From SIG447 sp045577075 (GTDB lineage Bacteria; Bacillota; Clostridia; UMGS1883; UMGS1540): a stretch of 64,000 bases of DNA. The stretch covers positions 62,001 to 126,000 of the forward strand of contig JAZNHR010000025.1 of assembly GCA_045577075.1 (NCBI GenBank), written 5' to 3'. A program made the translations under genes and the position numbers. Below, in pieces: positions 61,468-64,000 of the stretch (positions within the stretch are counted from its first letter, which is position 1; every line of letters begins with the position of its first letter). The notes under the pieces are model-generated. The model was not told the origin of the DNA, searched no databases, and was given only the letters and a program-made list of their open reading frames with translations.

Positions 61468-62163
61468 ATGGAGTTTTTAGCAGAAGCTTGGGCAGAAATT
61501 GTTGAATGGGTTACATATTCGGGCGGTATTATGCCGGCACTTTTAAAGGGTGGGCTGGTATCACTTCGTGTGTTTGTTCTTACGCTTGTTTTATCCCTGC
61601 CACTGGGACTGTTTATCGGTCTTATGCGGGTTTCCAAAATCGGGCCGCTGAAATGGTTTTCTTCGGCTTATATTTGGATTTTGCGCGGCACGCCGCTATT
61701 GCTCCAGCTTTACTTTGTGTATTATGGCCTGCCGAGCGTGGGGCTTACCCTTGACGGTGTTACGGCGGCGGTTGTTGCATTTACGCTCAATTACGCGGCG
61801 TATTTTGCGGAAATTTACCGCGGCGGCATTGAGTCGATTGACCGCGGACAGTACGAGGCGGCGAAAGCCCTCGGCTTTTCAAGCGGAAAAACGATGTGGA
61901 AGATTATTATTCCCCAGACCTTAAGTCGCATTATCCCGCCCATCACAAATGAAACGATTACCCTTGTAAAAGATACCGCACTCATTACCGCCATCAGCGT
62001 ATCAGAACTTCTGCGCGCGGCAAAGGGTGCTGTAAACCGAGATTTGGATACAACAGCCTTTCTGTTGGCTGCCCTATTATATTTGTTCTTTACACTTATT
62101 TTGACAATTATTTTTAAATTTACGGAGAAGCGGTTCTCGAGGCATATAAGGAGGGAGAGCTGA
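61468..62163 (+). CDS. Polar amino-acid ABC transporter, permease
   Basis: 231 residues with about five transmembrane segments, His/Glu/Gln/Arg/opine permease family. N-terminal GLVSLRVFVLTLVLSLPLGL, RGTPLLLQLYFVYYGLP, and the cytoplasmic EAA loop YEAAKALGFSSGKTMWKIII near 130, which docks the ATPase. Its TGA overlaps the ATG of the ATPase gene by one base. Confidence 0.95.
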   Translation: MEFLAEAWAEIVEWVTYSGGIMPALLKGGLVSLRVFVLTLVLSLPLGLFIGLMRVSKIGPLKWFSSAYIWILRGTPLLLQLYFVYYGLPSVGLTLDGVTAAVVAFTLNYAAYFAEIYRGGIESIDRGQYEAAKALGFSSGKTMWKIIIPQTLSRIIPPITNETITLVKDTALITAISVSELLRAAKGAVNRDLDTTAFLLAALLYLFFTLILTIIFKFTEKRFSRHIRRES

Positions 62164-62924
62164 TGGCAATTTTAGAAGTTTGCGGTCTTAAAAAGAATTT
62201 TGGCTCCCTAAAGGTGCTGAAGGGGATTGATTTTCAAACGGAAAAAGGGAAGGTTACGTCGATTTTAGGCCCTTCCGGCAGCGGGAAGAGTACCTTTATT
62301 CGTTGCCTGAATCGTTTGGAAAAAATTACGGCAGGAACAATTAAAATTGATGGGGAAACTCTTGCGGACACCGTGGACGGCAAAGTCGTTTACGCGCCCG
62401 ATAGGGAAGCACGCCGTATTTGCGGAAAAACAGGTATGGTTTTCCAAAACTTCAACCTGTTTCCTCATATGACGGTGCTGGATAATATCACCGCCGCCCC
62501 CATTTCCGTACAAAAGAGACCTGCGGCGGAAGCGGTGGAAACTGCCATGGAACTACTGAAAATGGTAGGGCTTGCGGAAAAAGCGAAGCAGTACCCCTCA
62601 GCACTTTCCGGCGGTCAGCAGCAGCGCGTTGCCATTGCCCGTGCCTTGGCGCTAAAGCCCGAAATTCTGTTCTTTGATGAGCCAACCAGTGCCCTCGACC
62701 CTGAACTTACCGGGGAAGTCCTTCGCGTTATCCGGGATTTGGCGGCAGAGCATATGACCATGCTGATTGTAACCCACGAAATTGAATTTGCCCTCGGGGT
62801 ATCCGATCAGGTGGTATTTATGGACGGCGGTCATATTGTGGAAGCCGGCACGGCGGACGCCCTGATTAACCATCCGCAGAATGAACGTACAAAGGCATTT
62901 TTAAATCGAATGCACGAGGTGTAA
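62163..62924 (+). CDS. Polar amino-acid ABC transporter, ATP-binding protein
   Basis: 253 residues. Walker A LGPSGSGKST near 35, Q-loop MVFQNFNLFPHMTV, signature LSGGQQQRVAIARAL near 148, Walker B ILFFDEPTSALDP, and H-loop VTHEI. An insert near residues 65-85 is common in this subfamily. GGAGG lies in the end of the permease gene. The next gene starts two bases after its stop. Confidence 0.96.
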   Translation: MAILEVCGLKKNFGSLKVLKGIDFQTEKGKVTSILGPSGSGKSTFIRCLNRLEKITAGTIKIDGETLADTVDGKVVYAPDREARRICGKTGMVFQNFNLFPHMTVLDNITAAPISVQKRPAAEAVETAMELLKMVGLAEKAKQYPSALSGGQQQRVAIARALALKPEILFFDEPTSALDPELTGEVLRVIRDLAAEHMTMLIVTHEIEFALGVSDQVVFMDGGHIVEAGTADALINHPQNERTKAFLNRMHEV

Positions 62925-62926
62925 CC

Positions 62927-64000
62927 ATGCATGTAACGGGCATTGTGGCGGAATATAATCCGTTTCATACGGGACATATGTATCATATTGAAAAAGCAAG
63001 AAAGGAAACTGCAGCAAGCGGCATTGTTGCCGTAATGAGCGGTAGCTTTGTGCAAAGGGGAGAGCCTGCCGTCTTTGATAAATGGACGCGGGCTCTTCAT
63101 GCACTGGAAGGCGGCGTGGATTTAGTGCTGGAATTGCCGGCGGTGTACGCCCTTTCCTCCGCAGAAGGCTTTGCAAAAGGCGCCGTGGAAACTCTAAAAA
63201 ACACAGGCGTTGTGGACACACTTTCCTTCGGGAGTGAATGTGGGGATGAGAGCCTTCTTCGCCGTGCTGCAAGTATTTTAGAAGCGGAGCCGATGCAGTT
63301 TAAAGCAGTCTTGCAGGAAAAGCTGAAAGCCGGCGTATCTTATGCGGCGGCAAGACAGGCGGCGCTGGCATGTATGGACGAAGAAGCGGCGCAAGTTTTG
63401 GACGCGCCAAATAACATTTTGGGCGTCGCGTATTTGCGCTTTTGGGACAAAGCGGCGCACACAGTCAAACGCGCAGGCGGTGGCTATCTGGATAAAACCA
63501 TAAAGGGAGAATTTGCTTCTGCTCTTGCCCTTCGCGAAAAACTGCACAGGGGAGAGGACATCAGCCGATTCGTTTCCTATCAGGCGGAAGGGATTCCTGT
63601 GGCAAAAACGGAGGACTATGAAGCACTACTTCTCTACGCCCTTCGCACCCAAGGGGATAAAAAGCCACCAGCCGTTCCGGAGACCGTATGGAAACGTCTT
63701 ACAAGGCAAGCTGGCGAGAGCTTGCAAAACGTACTGGAAAACGCAAAAACGAAACAAATACCGCTATCTTCTTTAAAACGGGCATGGATGCAGATTTTGT
63801 TGCAAAATACAGTGCCATCCAATGCACCACCGGCCTATATACGCGTCCTCGGCTTTAACCAAACGGGGGCGGAGATACTAAAGGCAATGAAAAAGACAGC
63901 CCGTCTTCCGGTAATTACCCGGCCGGCTGCCTTTAAAGGAGATTGCCCGATGTGGGAAACGGAAAAACGGGCAACGGATATTTATTTTCTGCCAAAGGGG
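62927..64000 (+). CDS. tmcAL: tRNA(Met) cytidine acetate ligase, 3' end beyond window
   Basis: Uses ATP and acetate to make N4-acetylcytidine at the wobble position of elongator tRNA-Met. 358 codons are open to the window edge; the family runs to about 400. The nucleotidyltransferase motif GIVAEYNPFHTGHMYHI is at the N-terminus (HxGH type), followed by MSGSFVQRGEPAVFDKW, LELPAVYALSSAEGFA, and GVAYLRFWD. ATG 62927 has GAGGTG upstream and follows the ABC ATPase gene after two bases, so it may be cotranscribed with the transporter. Confidence 0.93.
   Translation, partial: MHVTGIVAEYNPFHTGHMYHIEKARKETAASGIVAVMSGSFVQRGEPAVFDKWTRALHALEGGVDLVLELPAVYALSSAEGFAKGAVETLKNTGVVDTLSFGSECGDESLLRRAASILEAEPMQFKAVLQEKLKAGVSYAAARQAALACMDEEAAQVLDAPNNILGVAYLRFWDKAAHTVKRAGGGYLDKTIKGEFASALALREKLHRGEDISRFVSYQAEGIPVAKTEDYEALLLYALRTQGDKKPPAVPETVWKRLTRQAGESLQNVLENAKTKQIPLSSLKRAWMQILLQNTVPSNAPPAYIRVLGFNQTGAEILKAMKKTARLPVITRPAAFKGDCPMWETEKRATDIYFLPKG

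Overview
The window reads as chromosome of an endospore-forming, strictly fermentative member of the Bacillota, most likely class Clostridia. Sporulation genes (spoIIM, an intact sigK with its pro-sequence, a pdaB-like deacetylase), a three-gene [FeFe]-hydrogenase cluster of the NADH/ferredoxin type, DnaD and DnaC-like primosome proteins, a DUF4364 protein, a T-box before pheST and an acidic-tailed RpoB all point there. Base composition looks close to half G+C. I cannot name the genus. I see no rRNA, tRNA, CRISPR array, insertion sequence, prophage or defence island: this is core chromosome with a few accessory cassettes.

Layout. 1-3356 (minus): proC, spoIIM, xerD and a D-Ala-D-Ala carboxypeptidase cut by the window edge. 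3531-4274 (plus): a free-standing GlmU-type nucleotidyltransferase. 4275-4621: an intergenic region with an unidentified, strongly folded element between two terminators. 4622-9764 (plus): a LysR regulator, then the nuoE/nuoF/hydA-type hydrogenase operon with a palindrome on its promoter. 9825-13371 (minus): pgk-tpiA-gpmI, lower glycolysis. 13534-14562: recA. 14613-20984 (plus): Phe T-box, pheS, pheT, then a coupled phosphoribosyltransferase / acyltransferase / zinc-ribbon membrane protein trio. 21101-24917 (plus): SGNH hydrolase, Gfo/Idh/MocA oxidoreductase, ABC exporter. 25146-27666 (plus): dnaD-like, dnaC-like, DUF4364.

27695-42453 is almost all minus strand: YgjV-like membrane protein, U32 peptidase, lipid kinase, prs, topA-trmFO, uvrC, an HPr-like protein, rpmF, and an operon joining an AEC-family transporter to purE-purF-purM. 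42658-45793 (plus): pdaB-like deacetylase, an orphan solute-binding lipoprotein, sigK. 45853-47209 (minus): mutY and a one-domain alkyltransferase.

47532-59892 (plus) is the transcription/translation block rpoB-rpoC-L7Ae-rpsL-rpsG-fusA-tuf. rpoB starts from its own promoter next to mutY rather than behind rplJL. A consensus promoter in the end of rpoC restarts transcription for the str genes, and the gaps of the str cluster carry hairpins, two of them terminator-like. 59967-60455 is a dCMP deaminase. 60553-62924 is a polar amino-acid ABC transporter, followed by the start of tmcAL, cut by the window end.

Most genes have clear family assignments. The most interesting unexplained items are the structured element at 4310-4465, the terminator-like hairpins inside the str operon, the AEC-purine operon, and the possible T-box-controlled acyltransferase trio. 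Start codons were chosen from ribosome-binding sites; TTG starts are inferred for dac, gpmI, fusA and the dCMP deaminase.
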